DNA of 64,000 nucleotides from Falsiroseomonas ponticola (GCF_016805305.1 NZ_JAERQN010000003.1:1-64000), one strand, 5' to 3'; numbered from the stretch's first letter, positions 50,534-59,468 are shown. Notes: generated by a model from the letters alone, not told the origin. Made by a program: numbers and translations.

Positions 50534-52566
50534 GGCGCCACCCGGAGATTGCCGATGACATCGACGATGGCGCGCGATCCGGGTTCCAGCACCGTCGTCG
50601 CATCCGCCTGCTGGATGATGGCGGGGCCGTGCAGCACCGCACCCTCCGGCAGGCGCTCACGCTGCCAGACGGTGGCCTGGTGCCAGGCGCCATCGGCGTA
50701 GAGCGCGCGCTCGCCGATCCGCGCGGCCTCCACATCCCCCTGGCGCGCATCGGGATCGAGCAGCGCGGAGAGCGGGAAGGACGGGCGCCTTCCGATCACC
50801 GTCGTCAGCAGGTTGACCAGCACGGCCCGGATCTCCGGCAGCTCCACGCGGAAGCGGGCGAAGTAGGCGGCCTCGAAGGCCTTCTGGATGTCCGTCAGTG
50901 CCATGTCGGCGCGCGGCAGCGCGACGCGGATCAGGTGCGTCTGGCCGCGGAACTGCATCTCCGCGCTGTGCAGCACCACGATCTCCTCCAGCGCAGGTGC
51001 GTCGGCCTGGATCATCGCGATGCCGCGATCACGCTGCGCGGCCAGCGTCGCGGCGATCTCGCCCTCGGGGATCTCGAACAGCCCGCGATTGATGGTGTTG
51101 ACGAAATCCTGGCGGAGATCGGCGACCAGGCAGCCCAGCGCATTGGTCAGACCGGGGCGGGCAGGCACCAGCACCTCCGGGATCCCGATCTCCCGCGCCA
51201 GCGCCACCGCATGCAACGGCCCTGCGCCACCGAAGGCGAAAAGGCAGAAATCGCGGGGATCATGCCCCTTGGAGAGCGAGACCAGGCGGATCGCGCCCGT
51301 CATGTGCACATTGCCGAGCCGGATCACCGCCTCCGCGGCCTGCTCCACGCTCATGCCGAGCGGTTCCGCAATGTCGTGCCTGAAGACATCCCTGATGCTG
51401 TCGAGCGAAACCGGGTTCGCGACAGCCAGCAGACGGGCCGGATCCAGCCGCCCGAGGATGATGTTCGCGTCCGTGATGGTGGGCCGCGTGCCGCCGCGGC
51501 CATAGCAGATCGGACCCGGCGTGCTGCCCGCGCTTTCCGGCCCCACGCGCAGCATGCCCGCGCGGTCCAGGCTCGCGATGGAGCCGCCGCCGGCGCCAAC
51601 CGTCCGCACATCGACCATCGGCAAATGGATCGGCAGCCCATAGGCGATGGAGAGTTCGGCCGAGACTTCCGGCACGCCACCTGCGATCAGTGCCACATCG
51701 GTGGAGGTCCCGCCCATGTCGTAGGTGATGGCGTTGCGCAGCCCCGTCTGCGCCAGCGTCGCGGCGGCGGCCATCACGCCGGAGGCCGGGCCGGACATCA
51801 CCGTCTTGGCGGCTTCGCGGGAGACGAGGCGGGCGGAGACGGTGCCGCCATTGCCGTTCATCACCAGCAGGTCGCGCTTGTGGCCGCGCGCTGCCAGCTG
51901 TTCCTGCAGCCGCGTGACGTAGCGGTCCAGCACTGGTTGCACCGCGGCGTTCACGGAGGCCGTGGTGCCGCGTTCGTATTCCCGGAATTCCGACAGCAGC
52001 TCATGCCCCAGCGTGACATGCCCGTTGGGCCAGATCGCGCGCGCGATCTCTCCCGCGCGGCGTTCATGCGCGGGGTTGGCATAGGCGTGCAGGAAATGGA
52101 TCACGAGGGATTCGCAGCCGGCGTCGCGCAGCGCCCGCACCTCGCGCGTCAGCGCCGCCTCGTCCAGCGGCGTCACGACGGCGCCGCGCGCATCCATGCG
52201 CTCCGGCACTTCCCGGCGAAGCTCGCGCGGCACCAGCGGCTCGAAGGTCCCTTTCAGTCCATAGGGGTTGGGCCGGGTGCGGCGGCCGAGTTCCAGCACA
52301 TCCCGGAACCCCTGGGTCGTGACCAGCCCGACCTTGGCGAGTTTCCGCTCCAGCACGGCATTCGTCGTGGCCGTCGTGCCATGGATGATGAGGTCGAGCG
52401 TGGCGGGGGTGGCGCCGGCGGCCTCGATGGCGGCCAGCACGCCATCGGCCTGGTTGGCGATGGTAGTGGGCACCTTGGCCAAGCGGATGCGGCCATCGGC
52501 CGCGCGCAGCAGCAGGTCGGTGAAGGTGCCGCCCACATCGATGCCCGCGACTATACCGTCAGCCAT
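50530..52566 (-). CDS. hyuA: Hydantoinase A/5-oxoprolinase family protein
   Basis: HyuA-type ATP-binding subunit of 678 residues with the ASKHA fold. Motifs are GIDVGGTFTDLLLR at the N-terminus, HGTTATTNAVLERK, then YDMGGTSTDVALI and FAFGGAGPLHAVALAREIG. It uses ATP to activate and hydrolyse a cyclic amide bond together with HyuB. The start lies within the livF gene (16-base overlap), so it is translated from the transporter mRNA. Length and motifs are normal; the ring substrate is unknown. Confidence 0.92.
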   Translation of the reverse strand: MADGIVAGIDVGGTFTDLLLRAADGRIRLAKVPTTIANQADGVLAAIEAAGATPATLDLIIHGTTATTNAVLERKLAKVGLVTTQGFRDVLELGRRTRPNPYGLKGTFEPLVPRELRREVPERMDARGAVVTPLDEAALTREVRALRDAGCESLVIHFLHAYANPAHERRAGEIARAIWPNGHVTLGHELLSEFREYERGTTASVNAAVQPVLDRYVTRLQEQLAARGHKRDLLVMNGNGGTVSARLVSREAAKTVMSGPASGVMAAAATLAQTGLRNAITYDMGGTSTDVALIAGGVPEVSAELSIAYGLPIHLPMVDVRTVGAGGGSIASLDRAGMLRVGPESAGSTPGPICYGRGGTRPTITDANIILGRLDPARLLAVANPVSLDSIRDVFRHDIAEPLGMSVEQAAEAVIRLGNVHMTGAIRLVSLSKGHDPRDFCLFAFGGAGPLHAVALAREIGIPEVLVPARPGLTNALGCLVADLRQDFVNTINRGLFEIPEGEIAATLAAQRDRGIAMIQADAPALEEIVVLHSAEMQFRGQTHLIRVALPRADMALTDIQKAFEAAYFARFRVELPEIRAVLVNLLTTVIGRRPSFPLSALLDPDARQGDVEAARIGERALYADGAWHQATVWQRERLPEGAVLHGPAIIQQADATTVLEPGSRAIVDVIGNLRVAP

Positions 52567-53264
52567 GTCGCCCGCACCTGCTCGTCATTCTCCAGCGCTT
52601 CCATGGTGCCGGTCCAGCGGATCTCTCCGCGCTCGATCACCAGCGCGCGGTCGGCGACGGCGGCGGCGAAGTCGAGGCTCTGTTCGGAGAGCAGCACGGC
52701 GATGCCTTCCTCCTTCATGCGCAGCACGGCTTCCGCCATCTGCTCCACGATGACGGGTGCCAGGCCCTCGGAGGGTTCGTCCAGCAGCACGGCATCGGGG
52801 TTGCCCATCAGCGTGCGGGCGATGGTCAGCATCTGCTGCTCGCCCCCCGACATGGCGCTGGCGCGGCGGCCGCGCATTTCCGCGAGGTTGGGGAAGAAGT
52901 TCCACAACCGCTCCGGCGTCCAGGGCGCGCGGCCGCCGCGGGCGGGGCGGCGCCCCACTTCCAGGTTCTCCGCCACCGTCAGGTCCGTGAAGATGCGCCG
53001 GTCCTCCGGCACATAGCCGAGGCCGAGCCGCGCGACCTGGTAGGGCGCCCAGCCCGTGATGTCCTGGCCGGCAAAGCGGATGCGGCCCGCGCGCGGTGGC
53101 AGCAGGCCCATGATGGCCTTCATCGTCGTGGACTTGCCGGCGCCGTTGCGTCCCATCAGCGCCGCGACCTCGCCGCGCGCCAGGGTGAGATCGACGCCGA
53201 ACAGCACCTCGGCGGGGCCATAGCCGGCCTTGAGGCCCGCAACCTCCAGCACCGCCTCAACCAT
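52551..53264 (-). CDS. livF: Branched-chain amino acid-type ABC transporter ATPase LivF
   Basis: ATP-binding subunit of 237 residues. Walker A is GRNGAGKST, the signature is MSGGEQQML, Walker B is AVLLDEPSEGL, and LGYVPEDRRIFTDLTVAENL is the LivF-specific Q-loop region. The C-terminal segment ends in ALENDEQVRATWLTV. It pairs with LivG to drive the fused permease. The ATG at 53264 overlaps the livG stop by 8 bases and the gene overlaps hyuA by 16 bases. The linkage to ring-opening enzymes implies that the transporter imports their substrate. Confidence 0.94.
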   Translation of the reverse strand: MVEAVLEVAGLKAGYGPAEVLFGVDLTLARGEVAALMGRNGAGKSTTMKAIMGLLPPRAGRIRFAGQDITGWAPYQVARLGLGYVPEDRRIFTDLTVAENLEVGRRPARGGRAPWTPERLWNFFPNLAEMRGRRASAMSGGEQQMLTIARTLMGNPDAVLLDEPSEGLAPVIVEQMAEAVLRMKEEGIAVLLSEQSLDFAAAVADRALVIERGEIRWTGTMEALENDEQVRATWLTV

Positions 53265-54039
53265 GCAGCGCCCGCCTGGCGCGCAGCGCCGCCTTGTGGC
53301 CGCTGGTGCCGAGATAGACGCGCTGAACCTCGGCATTCGCGCGCACCTCCTCGGGCGTGCCCTCCGCGATCACCTCGCCGCGCACCAGCACCAGGATGCG
53401 GTCGGCATGGGCGAAGACGGCATCCATGTCATGCTCCGTGAACAGCACGCCGATGCCGCTGCCGCGCGCGATGGTGGCGGTCAGCTGCATCAGCGCGGCG
53501 CGTTCGCGGGGCGCCATGCCGGCGGTCGGCTCATCCATCAGCAGCAGGCGTGGCGCGGCGGCGAGCGCGATGGCGAGTTCCACGCGCTTCACATCGCCAT
53601 AGGCGAGTTCGCCGATCGGGCGATCCGCCTCGCCTTCCATGCCGACGCGGGCCAGCAGCGCGAGAGCGTCGTCGCGATACAGCCTGGCCGCATCCGCTAC
53701 CATGTCCCGCGTCCGCCCGTGATGGGCGACCAGTGCCATCTGGACGTTGCCGGCGACGGACATCGACAGGAACGTCTGCGCCACCTGGAAGGTGCGGCCG
53801 ACGCCCATGCGGCAGACCTGGCGCGGCGGCTGGCCGGTGATGTCCTGGCCCGCCAGGACCACGCGCCCGGTATCCGGTCGCAGCTGGCCGCCCACCATGT
53901 TGAAGGTGGTGGATTTGCCGGCGCCGTTCGGGCCGATGATGGCCAGCATCTCCCCGGCCGACAGCGCGAAGCTGACGTTCCGCGCGGCGACGACGCCGCC
54001 GAAGGCCTTGTTCAGCCCCTCCACCGCCAGCAGCGTCAT
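53257..54039 (-). CDS. livG: Branched-chain amino acid-type ABC transporter ATPase LivG
   Basis: ATP-binding subunit of 260 residues. Walker A is GPNGAGKST, the LivG motif is GVGRTFQVAQTFLSMSV, and the Walker B region is RLLLMDEPTAGM. The signature region reads LAYGDVKRVELAIAL rather than LSGGQ-like, a variant seen in LivG homologues. The ATG at 54039 overlaps the permease stop by 4 bases. It works with LivF on the fused LivH-LivM membrane protein. Confidence 0.94.
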   Translation of the reverse strand: MTLLAVEGLNKAFGGVVAARNVSFALSAGEMLAIIGPNGAGKSTTFNMVGGQLRPDTGRVVLAGQDITGQPPRQVCRMGVGRTFQVAQTFLSMSVAGNVQMALVAHHGRTRDMVADAARLYRDDALALLARVGMEGEADRPIGELAYGDVKRVELAIALAAAPRLLLMDEPTAGMAPRERAALMQLTATIARGSGIGVLFTEHDMDAVFAHADRILVLVRGEVIAEGTPEEVRANAEVQRVYLGTSGHKAALRARRALHG

Positions 54040-55883
54040 GCGCGCCACCCCGCGAAGGCGCCGGCCAGGCCGCGCGGGAAGACCAGCACCAGCGCGATGA
54101 TCGAGGACCCCAGCAGGAAGCGCCAGAAATCCGTCAGCGGCATGAAGATGTCCTTGATGGTGTGGAAGGCCGCGGCGCCCGCGACGGCCCCCATCACCGT
54201 CTGGATGCCGCCCAGCAGGATCATGGCCAGGAAATCGACGGAGAGCGGAATCGCCAGCAGCGTCGGGTCGATGGAGCCCTTGGAGAAGGCGTAGAGCCCA
54301 CCGGCCAGGCCCGCCGCGCCGCCGGCGAGGGTGAAGGCCAGCCAGCGATGGGTGCGGACATCGATGCCGATGGCATCCGCGCGCTGTTCCGAGTCCCGTG
54401 CCGCCCGCAGCGTCGCGCCGAAGGGAGCATAGACCACGCGGCGCAGTGCCACGATGGCCAGGATGGCGCTGGCCGCGACGACGTAGTGATAGACATGGCG
54501 GGATGACGCCCAGGCGCTGGGCCAGACGCCGACCACGCCATTGTCCCCGCCCGTCACCTCCACCCATTGGAAGCAGACGGCATAGGCGATCTGCGCGAAG
54601 GCGAGGGTCAGCATGGCGAGGTAGATGCCGGAGAGGCGCACGACGAAGAAGCCGAACAGCGCGGCGAAGGCGGCACCCGCGATGGGGGCCGCGACCAGCG
54701 CGGGTTCCATGGGCAGCCCGCCCTTCGTCACCAGCAGCCCCGCCGCATAGGCGCCAAGCCCGAAATAGGCGGCATGGCCGAAGCTGACGATGCCGCCATT
54801 GCCGACGAGGAAGTTAAGCGAGAAGGCGGCCAGCGCGAAGACCAGCACCTCCGTCGCCACCTTCACCGCATAGGCGTCGCCGAAGACGGGCACGGCAAGC
54901 ATGGCGGTGATGGCGACGCCCGCGATGATGCGTTCCGGCAGGCCGAAGGCGCGCACCGACAGGATGCCCTCGGGCAGGGCGGCGCGGCCGGCGGCGGCCT
55001 CGGGCCGGCCGAGCAGCCCCCAGGGCTTCACCACCAGCACCGCCGCCATCAGCAGGAAGACCAGCACCAGCGTGATCTTGGGGAATACCAGCACGCCAAA
55101 CGCCTGCAACTGCCCGATCAGCACGGCGGCGAGGAAGGCGCCGGGCACGCTGCCCATGCCGCCGATCACCGTCACCACGAAGGCCTCCGTGATGATGGAC
55201 AGGTCCATCTGGGAGGAGGCGGAGAGGCGCGGAATCTGCAGCGCGCCGCCAAGCCCCGCCAGCGCGGCGCCGAGGAACAGCGTGCCGGTGAAGAGCATCG
55301 CCTGGTTGACGCCGAGCGCCCCCACCATCTCCCGGTCCCGCGTCGCGGCACGGATCAGGATGCCGAAGCGCGTGCGGTGCATCAGCAGCCAGAGCAGGCC
55401 GAGCACGGCCGGGCCGATGACGATCAGGAACAGCTCATAGGCCGGGAATCGCTGGCCCAGGATCTCCACGCCATGGCGCAGGCCGGGCGCGCGGGGGCCG
55501 GGGATATCGACCGGCCCCCAGATCTTGAGCACCGCATCCTGCACCATCAGCACAACGCCGAAGGTGGCCAGCAGCTGGAACAGCTCCGGCACCTTGTAGA
55601 GGCGGCGCAGCAGCAGAAGCTCCATCAATACGCCCAGCACGCCGACGGCGATGGCGGAGATCAGGACGCCCGCGAAGAACAGCGCGGGGGATCGGTCGAT
55701 CTCCAGCAGCCAGGGTACCACCGTGACGGCGATATAGGCGCCCAGCATGTAGAAGCTGCCATGCGCGAAGTTGACGATGCGCGTGACGCCGAAGACGAGG
55801 GTCAGCCCCGAGGCGATGATGAACAGCGCGGAGGCGCTGGCCAGTCCCGAGAGGGACTGGACCACGATGAACCCGATATCCAT
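54036..55883 (-). CDS. Fused LivH-LivM type ABC permease
   Basis: A 615-residue permease that joins the two membrane subunits usually encoded separately. The N-terminal half is LivH-like: ASGLTLVFGVTRIVNFAHGS near the start and ALGVNQAMLFTGTLFLGAALAG. The C-terminal half is LivM-like: LNFLVGNGGIVSFGHAAYFG, then RLSGIYLAMLTLAFAQ and AIGIDVRTHRWLAFTLAGGA, each shown in part. The join is at about residues 285-315 (WGLLGRPEAAAGRAALPEG). About 16 hydrophobic helices are visible. It imports the ligand of the upstream binding protein. Its ATG at 55883 lies 120 bases from the binding-protein stop, across a hairpin. Confidence 0.93.
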   Translation of the reverse strand: MDIGFIVVQSLSGLASASALFIIASGLTLVFGVTRIVNFAHGSFYMLGAYIAVTVVPWLLEIDRSPALFFAGVLISAIAVGVLGVLMELLLLRRLYKVPELFQLLATFGVVLMVQDAVLKIWGPVDIPGPRAPGLRHGVEILGQRFPAYELFLIVIGPAVLGLLWLLMHRTRFGILIRAATRDREMVGALGVNQAMLFTGTLFLGAALAGLGGALQIPRLSASSQMDLSIITEAFVVTVIGGMGSVPGAFLAAVLIGQLQAFGVLVFPKITLVLVFLLMAAVLVVKPWGLLGRPEAAAGRAALPEGILSVRAFGLPERIIAGVAITAMLAVPVFGDAYAVKVATEVLVFALAAFSLNFLVGNGGIVSFGHAAYFGLGAYAAGLLVTKGGLPMEPALVAAPIAGAAFAALFGFFVVRLSGIYLAMLTLAFAQIAYAVCFQWVEVTGGDNGVVGVWPSAWASSRHVYHYVVAASAILAIVALRRVVYAPFGATLRAARDSEQRADAIGIDVRTHRWLAFTLAGGAAGLAGGLYAFSKGSIDPTLLAIPLSVDFLAMILLGGIQTVMGAVAGAAAFHTIKDIFMPLTDFWRFLLGSSIIALVLVFPRGLAGAFAGWRA

Positions 55884-55895
55884 CTACCGCACCTG

Positions 55896-55947
55896 AAAAA
55901 CCAAGGCGGCCGGCGGCTGCTGGCCGAGCCGCCGAATGGCGGCCGCC
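55896..55947 (-). terminator. Intra-operon terminator-like hairpin between receptor and permease genes
   Basis: On the minus strand an outer 7-base-pair stem (GGCGGCC 55947-55941 with GGCCGCC 55911-55905) encloses a 6-base-pair inner stem (GGCGGC / GCCGCC, 55928-55933 with 55912-55917) and a 10-base loop. It is followed by TTGGTTTTT, a U-run. It lies downstream of the binding-protein stop and 12 bases upstream of the permease start. It probably ends a fraction of transcripts so that the receptor is made in excess. A second dyad (CAAGCGC...GCGCTTG, 55963-55993) stands between the receptor stop and this hairpin. Confidence 0.65.
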
Positions 55948-56003
55948 GGAAGTCCGGCGAGCCAAGCGCGCGGATGCGCGCGCCCGGCGCTTGAGGGCAT
56001 CAA

Positions 56004-57230
56004 CTAAACTCTCCGGGCGGCGCGGACCTCGGCCTCGGGGAACATGAAGTCCGCGCCGTCGGCGTAGCGGATGTTGCGCATGGCGCCCTGGCGGCCGCGC
56101 AGCACCGTCTCTCCCACCCAGGTGCCCATGGTGCCCTGCTGGTCGATGGCGCGCATGGTGACGTTGCCCACCACCGTGTCGGTGCGGAGATCCTTGAAGG
56201 CCTCGACGAGCACTTCGCTGTCGATGGAATTCGCCTTGTTCAGCAGGTTCGCCACCACCTGCGCGGTGACGTAACCCAGCAGCGACCCCTTGCGCGGCGT
56301 GTCGTTGAACCGGGCGCGATAGGCATCGATGAAGGCCTTGTGCGTGCCGTCGGTGATCTGTTCCCAGGGATAGCCGGTGACGATCCATCCCTCCGGCGTC
56401 TCGTCGCCCAGCGGGATCATGTATTCGGGCTCGCCGGTCAGCAGGGACAGCACGAAGCGGCGTTCGAACAGGCCGCGGGTGTTGCCTTCGCGGACGAAGG
56501 CCGTCAGGTCCGGTCCGAACAGCACGTTGAAGATGCCATCGGGCCGCGCCTGCGCCAGCGCGCCGACGGTGGCGCCGGCATCGACCCGGCCGAGGGCGGG
56601 ATACTGCTCCGCCACGATCTCGGCGCCCGGGATGCTGGCCGTGATCAGGCGCTTGAAGTTGGCGGCGGCGGATTGCCCGTATTCGTAGTTCGGCGCCACG
56701 ATCGCCCAGCGCCGCGTGGTGCGGCCGCGCGCCGCTTCCGTCAGCATGCGCGTCTGCATGAAGGTGCTGGGCCGCAGCCGCCAAGTGTAGCGGTTGCCCT
56801 GCGCCATGGTCAGCGCATCGGTCAGCGGCTCCGTCGCCAGGAACAGCTTCTTCCGCTGGTTCGCCAGGTCCGCGACGGCGAGCCCGACATTGGAGAGGAA
56901 GGTGCCGGCCAGGAAGGCGCAGCCTTCCCGCGTCAGCAGGTCCTCGGCCACGCGCACCGCGTCACCGGGCGTCGATCCATCGTCGCGGAAGACGAATTCG
57001 AGCGGCCGGCCGCCCATCACGCCGCCGGCGCGGTTGATGCCGTCCACCGCCAGCTGGATGGCGTTGCGGTAGGGGACGGAGAAGGCGGCCATGCGGGAAT
57101 AGGAGTTCAGCTCCCCCACCTTCACCGGCGCGCCCTGCGCGGCGCTGCCGCGGGCCCCGATCAGCGCCGCCGTCGCGATGCCAGAGCCTGCCGCCAGCGC
57201 CGTGCGCCGGGTGAAGGAAGTGCCAGCCAT
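56004..57230 (-). CDS. Liv-type ABC transporter substrate-binding protein
   Basis: Periplasmic receptor of 408 residues in the type I (LivJ/Leu-binding) family. The N-terminus SFTRRTALAAGSGIATAALI contains a twin-arginine motif, so export may be Tat-dependent. The mature protein begins near GAPVKVGELNSYSRMAAF. Typical segments are NRAGGVMGGRPLEFVFRDDG and WAIVAPNYEYGQSAAANFK. The ligand is unknown, but the downstream ring-degrading enzymes suggest a heterocycle or cyclic amide rather than an amino acid. It is the first gene of the 11-gene unit; its promoter should lie in 57231-57308, where nothing is obvious. Confidence 0.92.
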   Translation of the reverse strand: MAGTSFTRRTALAAGSGIATAALIGARGSAAQGAPVKVGELNSYSRMAAFSVPYRNAIQLAVDGINRAGGVMGGRPLEFVFRDDGSTPGDAVRVAEDLLTREGCAFLAGTFLSNVGLAVADLANQRKKLFLATEPLTDALTMAQGNRYTWRLRPSTFMQTRMLTEAARGRTTRRWAIVAPNYEYGQSAAANFKRLITASIPGAEIVAEQYPALGRVDAGATVGALAQARPDGIFNVLFGPDLTAFVREGNTRGLFERRFVLSLLTGEPEYMIPLGDETPEGWIVTGYPWEQITDGTHKAFIDAYRARFNDTPRKGSLLGYVTAQVVANLLNKANSIDSEVLVEAFKDLRTDTVVGNVTMRAIDQQGTMGTWVGETVLRGRQGAMRNIRYADGADFMFPEAEVRAARRV

Positions 57231-57308
57231 GCCAAGCCCCCATCGATGCCTTTGCGCGGGAGCATCGCGCGCCGGCGGGGCGGTCGTCCAGACGCTTCCG
57301 CCAACCGG

Positions 57309-58265
57309 CTACAGGGGGCCCCGCGCCAGGACCAGCATCGTATCCTCCCGCCGCTCCAGGATCGCGGGCGGCGCCACCTGGTGCACCTGGCCATCCAGGC
57401 CGAGTTCGCGCAGCGGGAAGCGCGCGGCGATGTCGGCCAGCGTCGCCTCCGCCGCGCGGCAGCGCAGCGCGTTGAATTCCATCAGCACGATGATGTCGGA
57501 ATTGGCATCCAGCACGCGGGTGAGCCCGGCCCAGGCCTGTTCCTCCGCCCCCTCCACGTCGATCTTGATGAAGTCCACCCGGCCGGTCACGAGATCGTCG
57601 ATCCGCATGCCGGGGACGGCGATCTCGACCGTGTCGCCATCATCCGGCACCGCGCCGCCCGCCTTCACCAGCCGGCCATTCTTGGGATCCGAGGTCAGGA
57701 AGCGGAAGGCCAGCGCCTGGCCGCTGGCATCGCCCGCGGCCACGCGTTCGACCCGCGACTGGTGCCAGAAGCCGTTCAAGGCGAGGTTGCGTTCCGCCAG
57801 CTGCGCGAGCCGTGGATTGGGCTCCACGGCGATGAGGCGGCCCTCGGCGCCGACCAGCTCCGCCATCAGGATGGAGAAGTAGCCGAGGTTGGCGCCGACA
57901 TCGAGGACGACCATGCCCGGCTTCACCGTGCGGAGCATGAATTCCGTCGTCCACATCTCCCAGTAGCCATCCAGCATGAGATGCGGCGCCAGTGCCACGT
58001 CCCGGCCATCCACCATCATCTTGTAGCGGCCCAGCACGCGGCAGAGCACCGTCGAGGGATCGACCTGCACGGCCTGGCAGCGGATGCGGGACGCGTTCTC
58101 CAGGACTGTGCGCGACAGGTTCTGCAGCTGCTCCATCGTCAGCAACGACCCGTCCGCCGGTGGCGCGACGGCCACGGAATGCGGGGCGGGCGGCGGTGGC
58201 GGCGGGGGCGGCGCGCCGGCCAGCTTGCCCAGCGCCCGGCGCCAGGGGGGCGGCGGCTCCGTCAT
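57309..58265 (-). CDS. FkbM family methyltransferase
   Basis: SAM-dependent O-methyltransferase of about 318 residues. The glycine-rich SAM motif is VVLDVGANLGYFSILMAEL, the acidic residue is in IAVEPNPRL, and the FkbM-specific DFIKIDVEGAEEQAW motif is near the middle. An N-terminal Pro-rich stretch (nine consecutive Pro) precedes the domain. FkbM enzymes methylate sugars or polyketides; the substrate is unknown. The start is uncertain: 58265 gives a native-looking MTEPPPPWRRALG, while 58319 and 58397 would add residues. It is divergent from the AapJ-like gene and downstream of nothing in operon distance. Confidence 0.85.
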   Translation of the reverse strand: MTEPPPPWRRALGKLAGAPPPPPPPPAPHSVAVAPPADGSLLTMEQLQNLSRTVLENASRIRCQAVQVDPSTVLCRVLGRYKMMVDGRDVALAPHLMLDGYWEMWTTEFMLRTVKPGMVVLDVGANLGYFSILMAELVGAEGRLIAVEPNPRLAQLAERNLALNGFWHQSRVERVAAGDASGQALAFRFLTSDPKNGRLVKAGGAVPDDGDTVEIAVPGMRIDDLVTGRVDFIKIDVEGAEEQAWAGLTRVLDANSDIIVLMEFNALRCRAAEATLADIAARFPLRELGLDGQVHQVAPPAILERREDTMLVLARGPL

Positions 58266-58432
58266 CCCGCGCGGCGCGGCGGGGCTTCCGCCTCTGTCCG
58301 GGTCATGATGCTCCGCCATCCATCCGGCATCGCGTGTACCCGGTCGTGCTGGCGCGGACAACGGGCGGGGGTGGCGGGCGCTGCCCCCGCGCGGCATGGT
58401 GCGCCACCAGACCGATCGGGGGAGATGAGGCC

Positions 58433-59449
58433 ATGTTGCGCAACTGGCTGCTGGGCGCCTGCCTGGCGCTGACGGGGATGGGCGCCGCCGTGGCGGGGCC
58501 GAGCTTCGATGCGGTGAAGGCCCGCGGCAGCGTGATCTGCGGCGTGAACCAGGGCGTGGCGGGCTTCTCCGCCCCCGACAGCCGGGGCGAGTATCGCGGG
58601 CTCGACGCCGATTTCTGCCGCGCGCTGGCGGCGGCGGTGTTCGGCGATCCCACCAGGGTGCGCTTCGTCGCCACCTCCTCCCAGAACCGCTTCACCATGC
58701 TGCAATCCGGGGAGATCGACGTGCTGGCGCGCAATGCGACCCAGACCCTGGTGCGCGACACGGCGCTCGGCCTCAACATGGCGGGCGTGAATTTCTATGA
58801 CGGCCAGGGCTTCCTGGTGCGGCGGTCGTCCGGCGTCACCTCCGCGCGGCAGCTGGATGGCGCCACAGTCTGCATCCAGCCCGGGACGACGAGCGAGCTG
58901 AACATCGCCGACTATTTCCGCGCCAACGGCATGCGCTTCACGCCCGTGCTGATCGAGCGGCCGGACGAGTTCGTCGCCGCCTATGCCGCCGGGCGCTGCG
59001 ACGCGATGACGCAGGATGCGAGCCAGCTCGCCTCCTACCGCGCCACCGCGCTGCAGAACCCGCAGGAGCATGTGCTGCTGCCGGAGCGCATCAGCAAGGA
59101 ACCGCTCGGCCCCATGGTCCGCCATGGCGACGACCAGTGGTTCGACGTCGTGAAATGGGTGCTGGCCGGGCTGATCGAGGCCGAGGAGCAGGGCATCACC
59201 CAGGCGAATGTCGAGGCGCGGCTGCGCGACCCGAACCCGACGGTGCAGCGCATGCTGGGCGTGACGGCGGGCTTCGGCCGGGCGCTGGGGCTGGAGGAGC
59301 GCTGGCTGTTCAACGCCATCAGGGCGGTGGGCAATTACGGGGAGAGCTTTGAGCGGCACCTGGGCAGCGGCAGCCCGATCGGCCTGCCGCGCGGGCTGAA
59401 CGACCTCTGGACCCGCGGCGGGCTGATGTACGCCCTGCCGCTGCGCTGA
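58433..59449 (+). CDS. Amino-acid ABC transporter substrate-binding protein (AapJ-like)
   Basis: Periplasmic receptor of the general L-amino-acid (AapJ/BztA) type, 338 residues with a signal peptide (LLGACLALTGMGAAVA, cleavage near residue 21). Typical segments are VKARGSVICGVNQGVAGFS, GEYRGLDADFCRALAAA and RNATQTLVRDTALGLNMAG. No AapQMP permease or ATPase genes follow, so it is an orphan receptor that must share a permease elsewhere. The ATG at 58433 has GGGGGAG 10 bases upstream. The next gene, rnhA, is convergent. Confidence 0.92.
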   Translation: MLRNWLLGACLALTGMGAAVAGPSFDAVKARGSVICGVNQGVAGFSAPDSRGEYRGLDADFCRALAAAVFGDPTRVRFVATSSQNRFTMLQSGEIDVLARNATQTLVRDTALGLNMAGVNFYDGQGFLVRRSSGVTSARQLDGATVCIQPGTTSELNIADYFRANGMRFTPVLIERPDEFVAAYAAGRCDAMTQDASQLASYRATALQNPQEHVLLPERISKEPLGPMVRHGDDQWFDVVKWVLAGLIEAEEQGITQANVEARLRDPNPTVQRMLGVTAGFGRALGLEERWLFNAIRAVGNYGESFERHLGSGSPIGLPRGLNDLWTRGGLMYALPLR

Positions 59450-59468
59450 GGGCAGGGGTGGAGGCGGG

